Position numbers and translations under genes: made by a program
Part shown: in pieces, positions 33,301 to 41,938 of the stretch
How positions within the stretch are numbered: position 1 is the stretch's first letter
Layout: every line of letters begins with the position of its first letter
Source of the DNA: Alphaproteobacteria bacterium
Lineage (GTDB): Bacteria; Pseudomonadota; Alphaproteobacteria; Rhizobiales; Hyphomicrobiaceae
Length of the DNA: 57,463 nt
Direction of reading: 5' to 3'
NCBI GenBank assembly: GCA_022600345.1
Contig: JAHZKP010000064.1
Location: 1-57,463 of the forward strand
The notes under the pieces: model-generated
Database searches by the model: none
Told to the model about the DNA's origin: nothing
The model's input: only the letters and a program-made list of their open reading frames with translations

Positions 33301-34281
33301 ATGATGTTGCAAGCCATGAAGGGAGCCGCATGCGCCCTCGCACTGACGCTCTCGACGACCATAATGACGGCCCCCGCATCCGCCGAATTCCCCGAGCGCC
33401 CAATCGGCGTTGCGGTGTCCTATGGCGCCGGCGGTGCGACCGACTTCCAGGCGCGTATCGTGACCATGGTAGCCGGCAACAAGGACATGCTCGGACAGCC
33501 CATCTACATCGTCAACAAGCCAGGAGCTGGTGGACGTGTCGGATGGAATTGGTTTGCCTCCGAAGCGCCAAAAGACGGCTACATGATGTCGGCCTATAAC
33601 GTCCCGCACTTCATTGCTCAGTCGATCAAGGGCAGCGTCAAGTATTCTGCCGACAGCTTCGAGCCGATTGCCAACTGGGGCGCGGACCCAGCCGTTGTCG
33701 TCGTCGGTAAGGACAGCAAGTTCAACACCATCCAGGAACTCGTCGAGTTCGCCAAAGCCAACCCCGGCAAGTTGACCTTGTCTGGTGCCGGACTGTTCGT
33801 CGGTCACCACATCGCCGCCCTTCAACTGCAGAAGGCCACAGGAACCAAGATGGCCTACATCCCCACCAAGGGTGGTGGAGCAGCAGCCATGAAAGCGGTC
33901 ATCGCCGGTAACGTCCTGGCAGGCGTCAACAATCTCTCCGACGCCTATCGCGCCTTGAAGGCCGGTAACGTCAAGGTCCTCGGCGTCGCCGACCTTGAGC
34001 GGAACACCGAGTTCCTGCCCGACGTTCCAACATTGAAGGAAGCCGGCTACGACGTCGATAACTCGTCGGTTAATTTCCGTGGCTTGATGGTGCCCAAGGG
34101 GACCCCTCAGGACGTCATCGACAAGTTGGCTGCGACTGTTCCGAAAATGTTTGGTCACGCCCGCGTTGCCAAGCGAATGAAAGCTGGCGGATCGCCGATT
34201 AAGATCATGTCCCGCGAAGAAGTCCAGAAGATGTGGAAGGAACGCCAGACCTACCTGGACGAACTCCTCAAGGGCCTCTGA
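33301..34281 (+). CDS. tctC: Tripartite tricarboxylate transporter binding protein TctC
   Basis: A 326-residue periplasmic binding protein of the Bug/TctC family. A signal peptide ends near residue 28 (ASA/EF), followed by the family motifs PIGVAVSYGAGGATDFQAR and VNKPGAGGRVGWNW. It captures the substrate for TctAB. A GGAGG site lies 11 bp upstream of the chosen ATG; another ATG six codons upstream has no ribosome site. Bug proteins bind carboxylates or other small acids through the two conserved Gly-rich loops. The ligand cannot be read out, but the downstream enzymes suggest a small acid that is activated as a CoA ester. Confidence 0.92.
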   Translation: MMLQAMKGAACALALTLSTTIMTAPASAEFPERPIGVAVSYGAGGATDFQARIVTMVAGNKDMLGQPIYIVNKPGAGGRVGWNWFASEAPKDGYMMSAYNVPHFIAQSIKGSVKYSADSFEPIANWGADPAVVVVGKDSKFNTIQELVEFAKANPGKLTLSGAGLFVGHHIAALQLQKATGTKMAYIPTKGGGAAAMKAVIAGNVLAGVNNLSDAYRALKAGNVKVLGVADLERNTEFLPDVPTLKEAGYDVDNSSVNFRGLMVPKGTPQDVIDKLAATVPKMFGHARVAKRMKAGGSPIKIMSREEVQKMWKERQTYLDELLKGL

Positions 34282-34376
34282 CCCAGTGAGGGACCCCAAC
34301 AGGATTTAACAATGTCGCGGCCGGCAGCAGTCGATGCCCGCTGGCCGCGGCACACCCAAACCAAGAGACCCAAATC

Positions 34377-35813
34377 ATGACCGCCGCAACCAAAACCATT
34401 GATAAGACGGCCGAAGCAGTAGATCCAGCAGCCGCCGTTCGCGAAACCGTAACGCGCGCCCGCGCCGCCATGGAAGCCTTCGAGAACCACGATCAGGCCC
34501 GGGTCGATGACGCGGTCACGGCCTTGGCATGGTCGATCTACAAACCCGAGCACGCCGAAATGCTGGCCCGGATGGCGGTCGAAGATACCGGCCTGGGCAA
34601 CGTCCCTTCCAAGATCACAAAGAATACCCGCAAGACCTTCGGCACCCTGCGCGATCTGCTCCGCGCCAAGACCGTCGGTATCATCGAAGAGCAAAAAGAC
34701 CGCGGCATCGTAGTCTACGGAAAACCCGTCGGTGTTGTCGGCGCGGTCTGCCCATCGACGAACCCGGCGGCAACGCCCGTTAACAAGGCAATGATGGCCC
34801 TCAAGGGTGGCAACGCCGTTATCGTCGCGCCCTCACCAGCAGGCGCCCTGACAACCGCCAAGACCGTCGAGCTGATGCGTGCCGAACTGGAAAAAGCCGG
34901 TCATCCCGCAGATCTCGTGCAATTGCTGCCGATGCCGGTTTCCAAGGCCATGACCGAACAGATGGTCCGCCAGGTCGACTTGGCCGTCGTCACCGGTTCG
35001 CAAGACAACGTCCGTCGATCCATGCAGTCGGGCACCGTGACCATCGGTGTTGGCGCCGGTAACGTTCCCGTCATTATCGATAGCTCAGCCGAGCTCGATG
35101 ACGCCGCTGAAAAGATCTGCCAATCCAAGATTTTTGACAACTCGACATCGTGTTCGTCTGAAAACGCAGTCGTGATCCTCGACGATATTTATGAAGATGC
35201 CATCGCAGCCCTTGAGCGTGCAGGCGGTTGGCGGTGCGATGCGGCCCAAAAAGACTCCGTCGCCAATACGCTCTGGGTCAATGGCAAATTGAACCGCCAG
35301 GTGATCGCCAAGGACGCAGCAATCGCAGCCGAAGTCTTCAAGCTGCCCGCTGAAGCGCGCACGAAGAAATTCTTCATGGTCGAAGAGGATGCCGTCGGCG
35401 GCAAGCACGGCTTCGCCGACGAAAAACTGTCGCTCGTCATCACCGTTTATCGGGCCCGCGATTTCGAGGATGCCAAAAACATTACCGCACAGATCCTCAA
35501 TGTCACCGGCAAGGGCCATTCGGTCGGCATCCACACCAAGGACGAAAGCCACGCCGACGAATTGGCCCGCTCCAGTGAAGTCGTGCGCGTCCTGGTCAAT
35601 CAGGCCCACACCTTTGGCAACGGTGGCGGTTTCAACAACGGCCTGCCGTTCACACTCTCTATGGGCGGCGGCACATGGGCTGGCAACACCATTGATGACA
35701 ACTTGAATTATCGCTGCTTCATCAATGCGACGCGACTGGTCAGAACCATTCCAGAAGACAAGCCCGCCGAAGAAGAATTGTTTGGAGCCTACTGGTCCAA
35801 GTTCGGCAAGTAG
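34377..35813 (+). CDS. sauS: CoA-acylating aldehyde dehydrogenase, sulfoacetaldehyde dehydrogenase (SauS)-like
   Basis: A 478-residue aldehyde dehydrogenase of the acylating type (relative of the aldehyde domain of AdhE and of SauS), with catalytic C259 in FDNSTSCSSEN and the motif VCPSTNPAATPVNK near 124-137. These enzymes interconvert an acyl-CoA and its aldehyde with NAD(P)H. SauS of Cupriavidus has nearly the same length and reduces sulfoacetyl-CoA to sulfoacetaldehyde. Placement directly before a two-subunit acyl-CoA ligase and after an acid importer supports a sequence acid to acyl-CoA to aldehyde. The substrate remains inference; acetaldehyde or another semialdehyde is possible. No xsc gene for the next sulfonate step is in the window. 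Confidence 0.75.
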   Translation: MTAATKTIDKTAEAVDPAAAVRETVTRARAAMEAFENHDQARVDDAVTALAWSIYKPEHAEMLARMAVEDTGLGNVPSKITKNTRKTFGTLRDLLRAKTVGIIEEQKDRGIVVYGKPVGVVGAVCPSTNPAATPVNKAMMALKGGNAVIVAPSPAGALTTAKTVELMRAELEKAGHPADLVQLLPMPVSKAMTEQMVRQVDLAVVTGSQDNVRRSMQSGTVTIGVGAGNVPVIIDSSAELDDAAEKICQSKIFDNSTSCSSENAVVILDDIYEDAIAALERAGGWRCDAAQKDSVANTLWVNGKLNRQVIAKDAAIAAEVFKLPAEARTKKFFMVEEDAVGGKHGFADEKLSLVITVYRARDFEDAKNITAQILNVTGKGHSVGIHTKDESHADELARSSEVVRVLVNQAHTFGNGGGFNNGLPFTLSMGGGTWAGNTIDDNLNYRCFINATRLVRTIPEDKPAEEELFGAYWSKFGK

Positions 35814-35974
35814 CCGGTCAGCCATTCGGCATGCCTGACGCCCAAGTTGCAGTGAGCCCCGCATCACCTGTGAGAAGGCCAGGCTCGCCAGGACGCCGCG
35901 TTGCAAGCCAGACGCGTATCCAGTCGTCGTTTGTACCCAGTCATCGAACTGCCCAATAACAAGGAACCTGCGTG

Positions 35975-37123
35975 ATGGATTTTGAGGAGCACGCTGCCAA
36001 ACCTCTGCTCGCAGGCTACGGCGTCGCCGTACCCGCAAGCGAACTGGCGGACACGGCCGCAAAGGCCAAACAGGCCGCTGGCAATATCGGCCCTTGCGTC
36101 GTCAAGGCTCAGGTGCCGACCGGAAAGAGGGGCAAGGCCGGAGGTATAAAACTGGCTGCAACCCCGCAAGAAGCCGAAGCCCATGCAGCAAACATCATCG
36201 GCATGACGATTGGAGGCTGGCCGGTCGAAAAGGTGCTGGTTGAAGCACAAACCAAAATCGGTCGCGAGCTGTATGCAGCAATCGTCAATGACAGCGCCAC
36301 GAAGGGCCCGATGCTGTTGTTCTCTCACATGGGCGGAATGGACGTTGAGGAGGCAGCCGAAAAAGACCCCGGCGCCATGCGCCGCCTCCCCCTGTCCATC
36401 ACCACCGGACTGACACCCGATATCGCCAGAAATGCCATCAGCGGGTTGGAGCTAGACGGCGTCGCCAACGATTTGGTCGAAGCGCTGACGAACCTTTACA
36501 AGGCCTATCGCGGATTGGACGCCGAACTGCTCGAAATCAACCCTCTCGTGATTACTGAGGGTAACACGGTCGTTGCACTCGACTGCAAATTGACCGTCGA
36601 TGACGGGGCGGCCCCGCGCCAGGAAGCAATCGTTCCGCTCGCCGCGCCGGAAAAATTATCGCCCATTGAGCGCAAGGCTGCCGAAGCCGGTCTCAAGTAT
36701 ATCGAGCTTGACGGCTCTGTCGGCGTCATCGCCAACGGTGCCGGTCTGACCATGACGACCATGGACGTCATCGCCCACTATGGCGGCCGCCCCGCCAATT
36801 TTCTTGAGATCGGTGGCGAGGCCTACACCAAAGCAAAAACCGCCCTCGAAATCCTGCTTGAGAACCCCAACATCAAGAGCCTGCTGGTCAACTTCTGCGG
36901 CGCCTTCGCACGAACAGATGTCATGGCCGAAGGCGTCGTTTCAGCCTGGAAGGAACTGAAACCCGACATCCCGATCTTCTTTACCATCCACGGCACCGGA
37001 GAAGACGAAGCCGTGCGCATCGTCAAGGAGCAATTAGGGATCGAACCATTCGACCTGATGGACGATGCGGTCAAGGCCGCCGTCGAAGCGGCGGCAGCGC
37101 CAAGCGTAGGGGGCAAGTCATGA
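35975..37123 (+). CDS. SucC-like ATP-grasp subunit of an NDP-forming acyl-CoA synthetase
   Basis: A 382-residue beta subunit homologous to SucC of succinyl-CoA synthetase. An ATP-grasp domain (first 230 residues, KAQVPTGKRGKAGG and ELLEINPLVI) is followed by a ligase-CoA-like domain (GSVGVIANGAGLTMTTMD, ANFLEIGG). It binds nucleotide and carries out the carboxylate activation half with the next gene. The ATG one codon after an in-frame GTG is preferred; both are in range of AAGGA. The gap of 160 bp from the dehydrogenase gene holds no gene. In an organism with its own sucCD elsewhere, this copy would be dedicated to the imported acid. Confidence 0.85.
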   Translation: MDFEEHAAKPLLAGYGVAVPASELADTAAKAKQAAGNIGPCVVKAQVPTGKRGKAGGIKLAATPQEAEAHAANIIGMTIGGWPVEKVLVEAQTKIGRELYAAIVNDSATKGPMLLFSHMGGMDVEEAAEKDPGAMRRLPLSITTGLTPDIARNAISGLELDGVANDLVEALTNLYKAYRGLDAELLEINPLVITEGNTVVALDCKLTVDDGAAPRQEAIVPLAAPEKLSPIERKAAEAGLKYIELDGSVGVIANGAGLTMTTMDVIAHYGGRPANFLEIGGEAYTKAKTALEILLENPNIKSLLVNFCGAFARTDVMAEGVVSAWKELKPDIPIFFTIHGTGEDEAVRIVKEQLGIEPFDLMDDAVKAAVEAAAAPSVGGKS

Positions 37124-37995
37124 TCCCAAGAAAAACAAACCCGATCCTCGTCCAAGGCATCACCGGCAAGCAGGGCACGTTCTGGACGAAAGCGATGCAG
37201 GACTACGGCTCCAACGTCATCGCCGGCGTCAACCCCAAGCGGGCCGGCAGCGAGCATCTGGGCGTCCCCGTATTCGCGACCGCTCGCGAAGCTGCCAAAT
37301 CAGCTCCCTTCGACATTTCCGTGATGTTCATACCGCCGATGATGGCCAAGACCGCTGCGATCGATGCCTGCGAAGCAGGTGCCAGGCTGCTGGTCTGCCT
37401 GACCGAGCACATCCCCTCCCACGATGTCATGGAGATGCACGTCGCGGCTTCGATCAACGGCACCCGCATCGTCGGGCCGAACACAGCCGGATTGGTGACC
37501 CCTGGCGAGTGCTTCGTGGGCATCATGCCGGCCTTCAACGACCGTGTCTTCAAGCCCGGCCGCATCGGCGTTATTTCGCGCTCGGGCAGCCTGGGCACCC
37601 TTGTTTCGCTGAATCTGACCCAGGCCGGTCTGGGCCAATCGGCATTCTACGGCGTCGGCGGCGATCCAATGATCGGCACCAACTCCGCCGATGCCCTTCG
37701 TATCCTGGACGATGATCCTGGTACCGATGCCGTTGTCTTGTGCGGGGAGATCGGCGGCAGCGCCGAAGAAGAAGCAGCCGACTATGCCAGCACAATGAAA
37801 AAACCGGTCGTCGCCTTCATCGCAGGCCGCCAATCGCCACCAGGAAAGAAAATGGGACACGCCGGTGCTATCGTATCTGGCGGCAAGGGTGATTATGCTT
37901 CAAAGCGCGCCAGCCTGGAAAAAGCCAACGTCCAGGTCGCCGACGCCCCCAGCCAGTTGGCGGGCCTTCTACACCGTCGACTGAACGCAGCATAG
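37120..37995 (+). CDS. SucD-like CoA-binding subunit of an NDP-forming acyl-CoA synthetase
   Basis: A 291-residue alpha subunit homologous to SucD. A CoA-binding Rossmann domain ([11 protein letters not shown] at 9-19) is followed by the ligase domain with phosphohistidine H247 in [10 protein letters not shown]. It overlaps the SucC-like gene by 4 bp (ATGA). The two subunits form a ligase making an acyl-CoA, ADP (or GDP) and phosphate. A two-gene ADP-forming sulfoacetate-CoA ligase has been described in sulfidogenic gut bacteria; the arrangement here resembles that but in an alphaproteobacterial TTT operon. Last gene of the operon. Confidence 0.87.
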   Translation: MIPRKTNPILVQGITGKQGTFWTKAMQDYGSNVIAGVNPKRAGSEHLGVPVFATAREAAKSAPFDISVMFIPPMMAKTAAIDACEAGARLLVCLTEHIPSHDVMEMHVAASINGTRIVGPNTAGLVTPGECFVGIMPAFNDRVFKPGRIGVISRSGSLGTLVSLNLTQAGLGQSAFYGVGGDPMIGTNSADALRILDDDPGTDAVVLCGEIGGSAEEEAADYASTMKKPVVAFIAGRQSPPGKKMGHAGAIVSGGKGDYASKRASLEKANVQVADAPSQLAGLLHRRLNAA

Positions 37996-38017
37996 CCAGG
38001 TGAGATCACAGGAGCGA

Positions 38018-39043
38018 TCAAACCTCCAGGTCCTTCCAATAGCGGCTCAGATCACGGCCCAGCAATTCAGACAAGCCCGCATTGCGCCGTGACAGATGTC
38101 GCAAAAGGTAATCTCGCGTCGCCGGCCTCATCGGTGGTGGACGCTTGGCCCGCAGCAATAGTGGGTTGATGTATTTGAAGTACCAGTAGTGGGCCTTGCC
38201 GCGGGCGTGATCCGCAGCCGAGTACTCCTCCGATTCCTGCATATGCTTGCGATACCGGTAGGCGATAATCTGCTGCCCGACCAGATTCAGTCCGCGCTGG
38301 GCGATGGGGCTAATCGGGTAGTAGGTGCGATTGTACCATGAGCTGTTTTCACTAACGCTCATTCGCGAGGCGCCAAGAAAATCCGTAAGCTCGTCGATTG
38401 TCGCTTGCTGGTTGGCAACGAAGTCTTCGAAAATCACAACCTTGATGCGATTCTGGGGCACATGTTCCATGAACCGTTTCAGGTTTGCCAGGTAGGATGA
38501 GCCCAGAATAATCGCCGGGATCTGCGTGATCGCCTTTTCGAACGATAGCGATGTGCGCCCTGTATTCATGATGTGCCAGTATTGCGAATAGGCCCGCTCG
38601 ACGGGATGGCGCAGCATGAAGATCAACTTGACGTCGGGCAGCATCTTGGCAATGCGCGCTGCGGCAACCTCTGAGTAAATATAGGTGGTGCTGTCCTCAC
38701 CGATCAGAGGACTATCGCTCGCACACTGAAACCGCGACGCATACCACCGCGCATTGTTGCCCGCCGCGTCTTCTGGGTCGAACCACTGCAGATCTCCTTT
38801 CGAGAGATGAAAAAAGTCGGCGTGGTTCACCGGTTCATCGGAATCGAAAAACGCCACCTCCTGCTCGGGCAGTGCGATATCGGCGTGTTGGTTGAGGATA
38901 AAGTGGATCGATGACGTTCCGCACTTGGGCGCACCGCCGATGATAAAGTCCGGCAGCCGTCTTGGCCCACCAGCCGAAGGCGTCTTGGCGTCATCGATGC
39001 CCTTCTTTTCTGCCACCAAACCGATACTCACAACCTGATCCAT
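38018..39043 (-). CDS. PAPS-dependent sulfotransferase
   Basis: A 341-residue sulfotransferase-domain protein. The 5'-phosphosulfate loop GAPKCGTSS is near 37-45 and the 3'-phosphate-binding motif RHPVERAYSQYWH follows about 110 residues on, both intact. It transfers sulfate from PAPS to a hydroxyl, most probably on a sugar or lipid-linked glycan given the neighbouring glycosyltransferases. An ATG five codons upstream is an alternative start. It forms a unit with the glycosyltransferase 27 bp upstream of it. PAPS-making genes (cysDN/C) are not in the window. Confidence 0.88.
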   Translation of the reverse strand: MDQVVSIGLVAEKKGIDDAKTPSAGGPRRLPDFIIGGAPKCGTSSIHFILNQHADIALPEQEVAFFDSDEPVNHADFFHLSKGDLQWFDPEDAAGNNARWYASRFQCASDSPLIGEDSTTYIYSEVAAARIAKMLPDVKLIFMLRHPVERAYSQYWHIMNTGRTSLSFEKAITQIPAIILGSSYLANLKRFMEHVPQNRIKVVIFEDFVANQQATIDELTDFLGASRMSVSENSSWYNRTYYPISPIAQRGLNLVGQQIIAYRYRKHMQESEEYSAADHARGKAHYWYFKYINPLLLRAKRPPPMRPATRDYLLRHLSRRNAGLSELLGRDLSRYWKDLEV

Positions 39044-39070
39044 CTTCGACCTGCACATCTCAACATCAAA

Positions 39071-40222
39071 CTACCGCCACGCGTATTGGCGGCGGTAAAG
39101 CCCTGCCATTTTGCGGATTGTCGTCAGCGGCGGACAAGAAACTCCACCCTCCCGGCTGGTGTCGCCCCGGTCTGCCATGATCTGGTGCCAGTGCGCTTTA
39201 AGAGATTTCACGCTGTATTGCTCGGCGACGATGTCCCGTGCGGCGTCCACCCTCAACCTTGTGGCTGTCCGGTCTTCGGAAAGCCGCGCAACAACATCGG
39301 CAACTTCGGCGGGCTGGCAGTAAATCCCAACAGGTCCGAAGTTTTGCTCCAGCTTTGGGTCGAGGATGCAGACAGCTTTCATCAGCGCGGCTTCTGCAAC
39401 CGTGCGCCCGAAACATTCCATCCAGCGACTGGAATGAAAATAGGAAAACACATCGAGCCGTTCGAGGAATTCGGGAACGGGCTCAGCGTTGAACTCCAAT
39501 ATTTCCCACTTCGAATGGTCAACGCCCAACCGGTCCAGGTGGTCGAGCGGGCAGCCCATCACACGAATTCGGTGACCGCTTGCCGCCGGCAGGCCGGCTT
39601 CAATTTCTGGAGCGCTATCCGACCACTTGAGCGGGTCGACGCGCCCATGCCGCCCGATGACGATTTCATCTTGCGAAAAGATTTTGCGTTTGGGGTGAAA
39701 CCCTTCAATCGCAAAATGGTTCGGCCAGTCGTTTCTGGTCAGGCGCACAAATGGCGCAAAGCTGCGTAGCTGCCTGCGGACCGCCTCCGAAATCGGTGCA
39801 ACGAGTGGTGACACTCCAAACGATTTATGAATTCGCCGGAGTGTCGCCAGAGGATCGTATTCCAAAGAGCCATCGCCCCGGAAGGGAGGATGATGTGCTA
39901 CCAGCGCGCTGACATCGGCGTGAAGGTCCCCACCTTCCTCAATTCCGAAAAAGAAGGTTAAGGGATGGTGGAAGAAGATTGTGCCCGCCCTCGCGGAAGA
40001 CCCAGGCGCAAGCCTTGCAACACCGGGCAGGTCGAACAGGTCATTGAATCTGGGGTCGGTGAAATCGCGCTCATCGTTCAAAAATGCCGATCTGACAGGC
40101 ATCAGGCCGACCCGCGCGCCAAGGGCCGAAAAGCCGCGTACATCGGTCTCCAACGCCGCCAGCGTGCCACCGGCAAAGCGGCTGTCTGCGACCATTACTA
40201 TGTCTAGGGACTGTTGTGGCAT
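39071..40222 (-). CDS. Glycosyltransferase (GT4-like)
   Basis: A 383-residue GT-B-type protein. Its N-terminal Rossmann half starts LDIVMVADSRFAGGTLAALE, and its C-terminal half has GRHGRVDPLKW and the conserved donor-site acidic region ECFGRTVAEAAL (E-x7-E type), typical of group 1 glycosyltransferases. Soluble or membrane-associated, using a nucleotide sugar; donor and acceptor unknown. First gene of a unit with the sulfotransferase, divergent from the second glycosyltransferase gene. Confidence 0.83.
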   Translation of the reverse strand: MPQQSLDIVMVADSRFAGGTLAALETDVRGFSALGARVGLMPVRSAFLNDERDFTDPRFNDLFDLPGVARLAPGSSARAGTIFFHHPLTFFFGIEEGGDLHADVSALVAHHPPFRGDGSLEYDPLATLRRIHKSFGVSPLVAPISEAVRRQLRSFAPFVRLTRNDWPNHFAIEGFHPKRKIFSQDEIVIGRHGRVDPLKWSDSAPEIEAGLPAASGHRIRVMGCPLDHLDRLGVDHSKWEILEFNAEPVPEFLERLDVFSYFHSSRWMECFGRTVAEAALMKAVCILDPKLEQNFGPVGIYCQPAEVADVVARLSEDRTATRLRVDAARDIVAEQYSVKSLKAHWHQIMADRGDTSREGGVSCPPLTTIRKMAGLYRRQYAWR

Positions 40223-40458
40223 GCGCCCTGGTTTGTGCTATGCAATAATTCGGTTGGCCCGGTTGCCGTCATCGCGGCAATCTACCTGATATATCGGTTT
40301 GGGTCCGCTTACTTCAACTTACAGCGCTCTCATTAGGTCGGTGGTTTTTCCGTGCAGCTTGGCAAACGCCCTTCCGTTACGTCCACCAATGGGCGACTGC
40401 AATATTGTGCGTCGCCTGCCCGCCCCTGTCTTGCTGATTGCTCACTTCTAGCGGCTAA

Positions 40459-40480
40459 TAGCGCTGCCACCATGGCGCTA
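40459..40480. promoter_or_regulatory. Palindrome upstream of the second glycosyltransferase
   Basis: TAGCGC and GCGCTA are perfect inverted arms around a 10-nt centre, ending 21 bp before the ATG in the 279-bp divergent region. It could be an operator or an mRNA leader hairpin; no regulator gene is adjacent. Confidence 0.4.
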
Positions 40481-40501
40481 CAAGTCAGGGGCGCGTGCTA
40501 G

Positions 40502-41938
40502 ATGACAGCAGAGATTTCGAAGGCGGCAAACCCTTTTACCCCGCAGAATCGCCCAAGCCCCCAAGCGACAAAACAGGCTCGGCCAGCAAACAAGTTGGCC
40601 GTCATTGCGGTTCGCCGCCGGCTTGATGGAATAAACACCGGCGCATTCGAATACCTGGCGCTGTTGCTGCGGGAATTGGTTGCTGCTGGTTACCGAATTC
40701 GACTGGTGTTCGCCCCGGAAAGTTCGTTTGGCGGCAGCCCGGTTGCCATGATCGCTCCCCAGTTCAAGGCCTTGTCCGAAGATGTTATCTGGCAGCGCAC
40801 ACTTCGCATCGGTCGCTGCTATATCAGCCTCTCGCCCAGCGTCTATAGGACCGCCCTCACCCGTATCGCAGCCGAAATTTCAAGTCTCGTCAGCCGCCAG
40901 AAGAACATGGGCCCCTCGCGCTCTTCGCGCCCGCTCGATGACGGCGAATTAAGCGAATTGGCCGTCCAGGTCAGACAACTCGCGCCCGATCTCGTCGTCG
41001 CAGAGTATAGCTCCCTTGGACCCCTCCTTGAGAAACTTAGCGATGGAAATTTCGTTCGCGCAGCCTTTCTCCACGATCTGTTTGCCTTGCGCGCCCAGGC
41101 GCTGCGAACGGCCAAGCTGGGGCTCGACGTCGCAAGCGTCACCATGAAGGAAGAAGTGGCGCGCTGCCAGGCCGCCGACCTGTTGATTTACGCATCGGCT
41201 TCCGAGCTGCAGCGCATGGCCCCGCTACTGCCAGACCGGCGTCACGTCTGGCTACGTCCGAAGATCAATCTGCCCGAACAAGAACTGATGCAGCCGGAAT
41301 TGGAGGCGGCTCGCGCGGCCGTCGCCGATCCATCCGCGATCAGATCGCCAAGGGTCTTCATGCTTGGCGTTTCCCACGCTGGCAACCTCGATGCCCTCCG
41401 CTTCCTGATGGACGAAATCTGGCCGCTCGTCATCAAGGCCCGCCCACAAGCGCAACTGGTCGTCGCCGGCACCATTTGCGATCATGCTGACGCCAATTGG
41501 AGGTCGGCTCCCGGTGCCAACTTCGTCGGCCACCAGGAACACCTCGCAGAATTCTGCGGACCCGACACAATCGGCATTGCTCCAGCCAGAGTCGCCAGCG
41601 GCATCTCGGTGAAGGTTGTTAAATACATTCAACTAGGAATGCCGACTGTTGCCAGCGATCAGGCCCTTGCAGGATTTAGCGGTTTGATCGACGATCTGAT
41701 CGAATGCGCCAGCGATGCCCAAAAGTTCGCCGATGCGATTGTCCGTTTGATTGACGACAGGGAGCGCCGATGCACGCTGGCGCAACGCGCAGCAAGCGAA
41801 ATTCAATCCCGCTTCGACAATGCCGAAGTCCGCAACGCCTTACTCGATCTGGAATGCCACCGGAATTCGACGACGGCAGGATCAAATAATACGGCAGATC
41901 ACGTCAAACCCTGCCAGTCCCCTCATGACCCCGATTGA
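40502..41938 (+). CDS. Glycosyltransferase family 4-like protein
   Basis: A 478-residue protein with a disordered N-terminus (first 30 residues) and GT-B halves: the second contains PRVFMLGVSHAGNLDALRFL and GIAPARVASGISVKVVKYIQLG, the usual C-terminal donor-binding pattern (G-x-E/K-V-x-Y). The domain between residues 90 and 190 is variable. The gene overlaps the following GMC oxidoreductase gene by 14 bp, marking a four-gene unit. Confidence 0.82.
   Translation: MTAEISKAANPFTPQNRPSPQATKQARPANKLAVIAVRRRLDGINTGAFEYLALLLRELVAAGYRIRLVFAPESSFGGSPVAMIAPQFKALSEDVIWQRTLRIGRCYISLSPSVYRTALTRIAAEISSLVSRQKNMGPSRSSRPLDDGELSELAVQVRQLAPDLVVAEYSSLGPLLEKLSDGNFVRAAFLHDLFALRAQALRTAKLGLDVASVTMKEEVARCQAADLLIYASASELQRMAPLLPDRRHVWLRPKINLPEQELMQPELEAARAAVADPSAIRSPRVFMLGVSHAGNLDALRFLMDEIWPLVIKARPQAQLVVAGTICDHADANWRSAPGANFVGHQEHLAEFCGPDTIGIAPARVASGISVKVVKYIQLGMPTVASDQALAGFSGLIDDLIECASDAQKFADAIVRLIDDRERRCTLAQRAASEIQSRFDNAEVRNALLDLECHRNSTTAGSNNTADHVKPCQSPHDPD

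Noticed and set aside
33046-34299. 417-residue reverse-strand frame opposite tctC
   Set aside because: Fully overlaps tctC, which has a signal peptide and family motifs; the reverse frame shows no domain.
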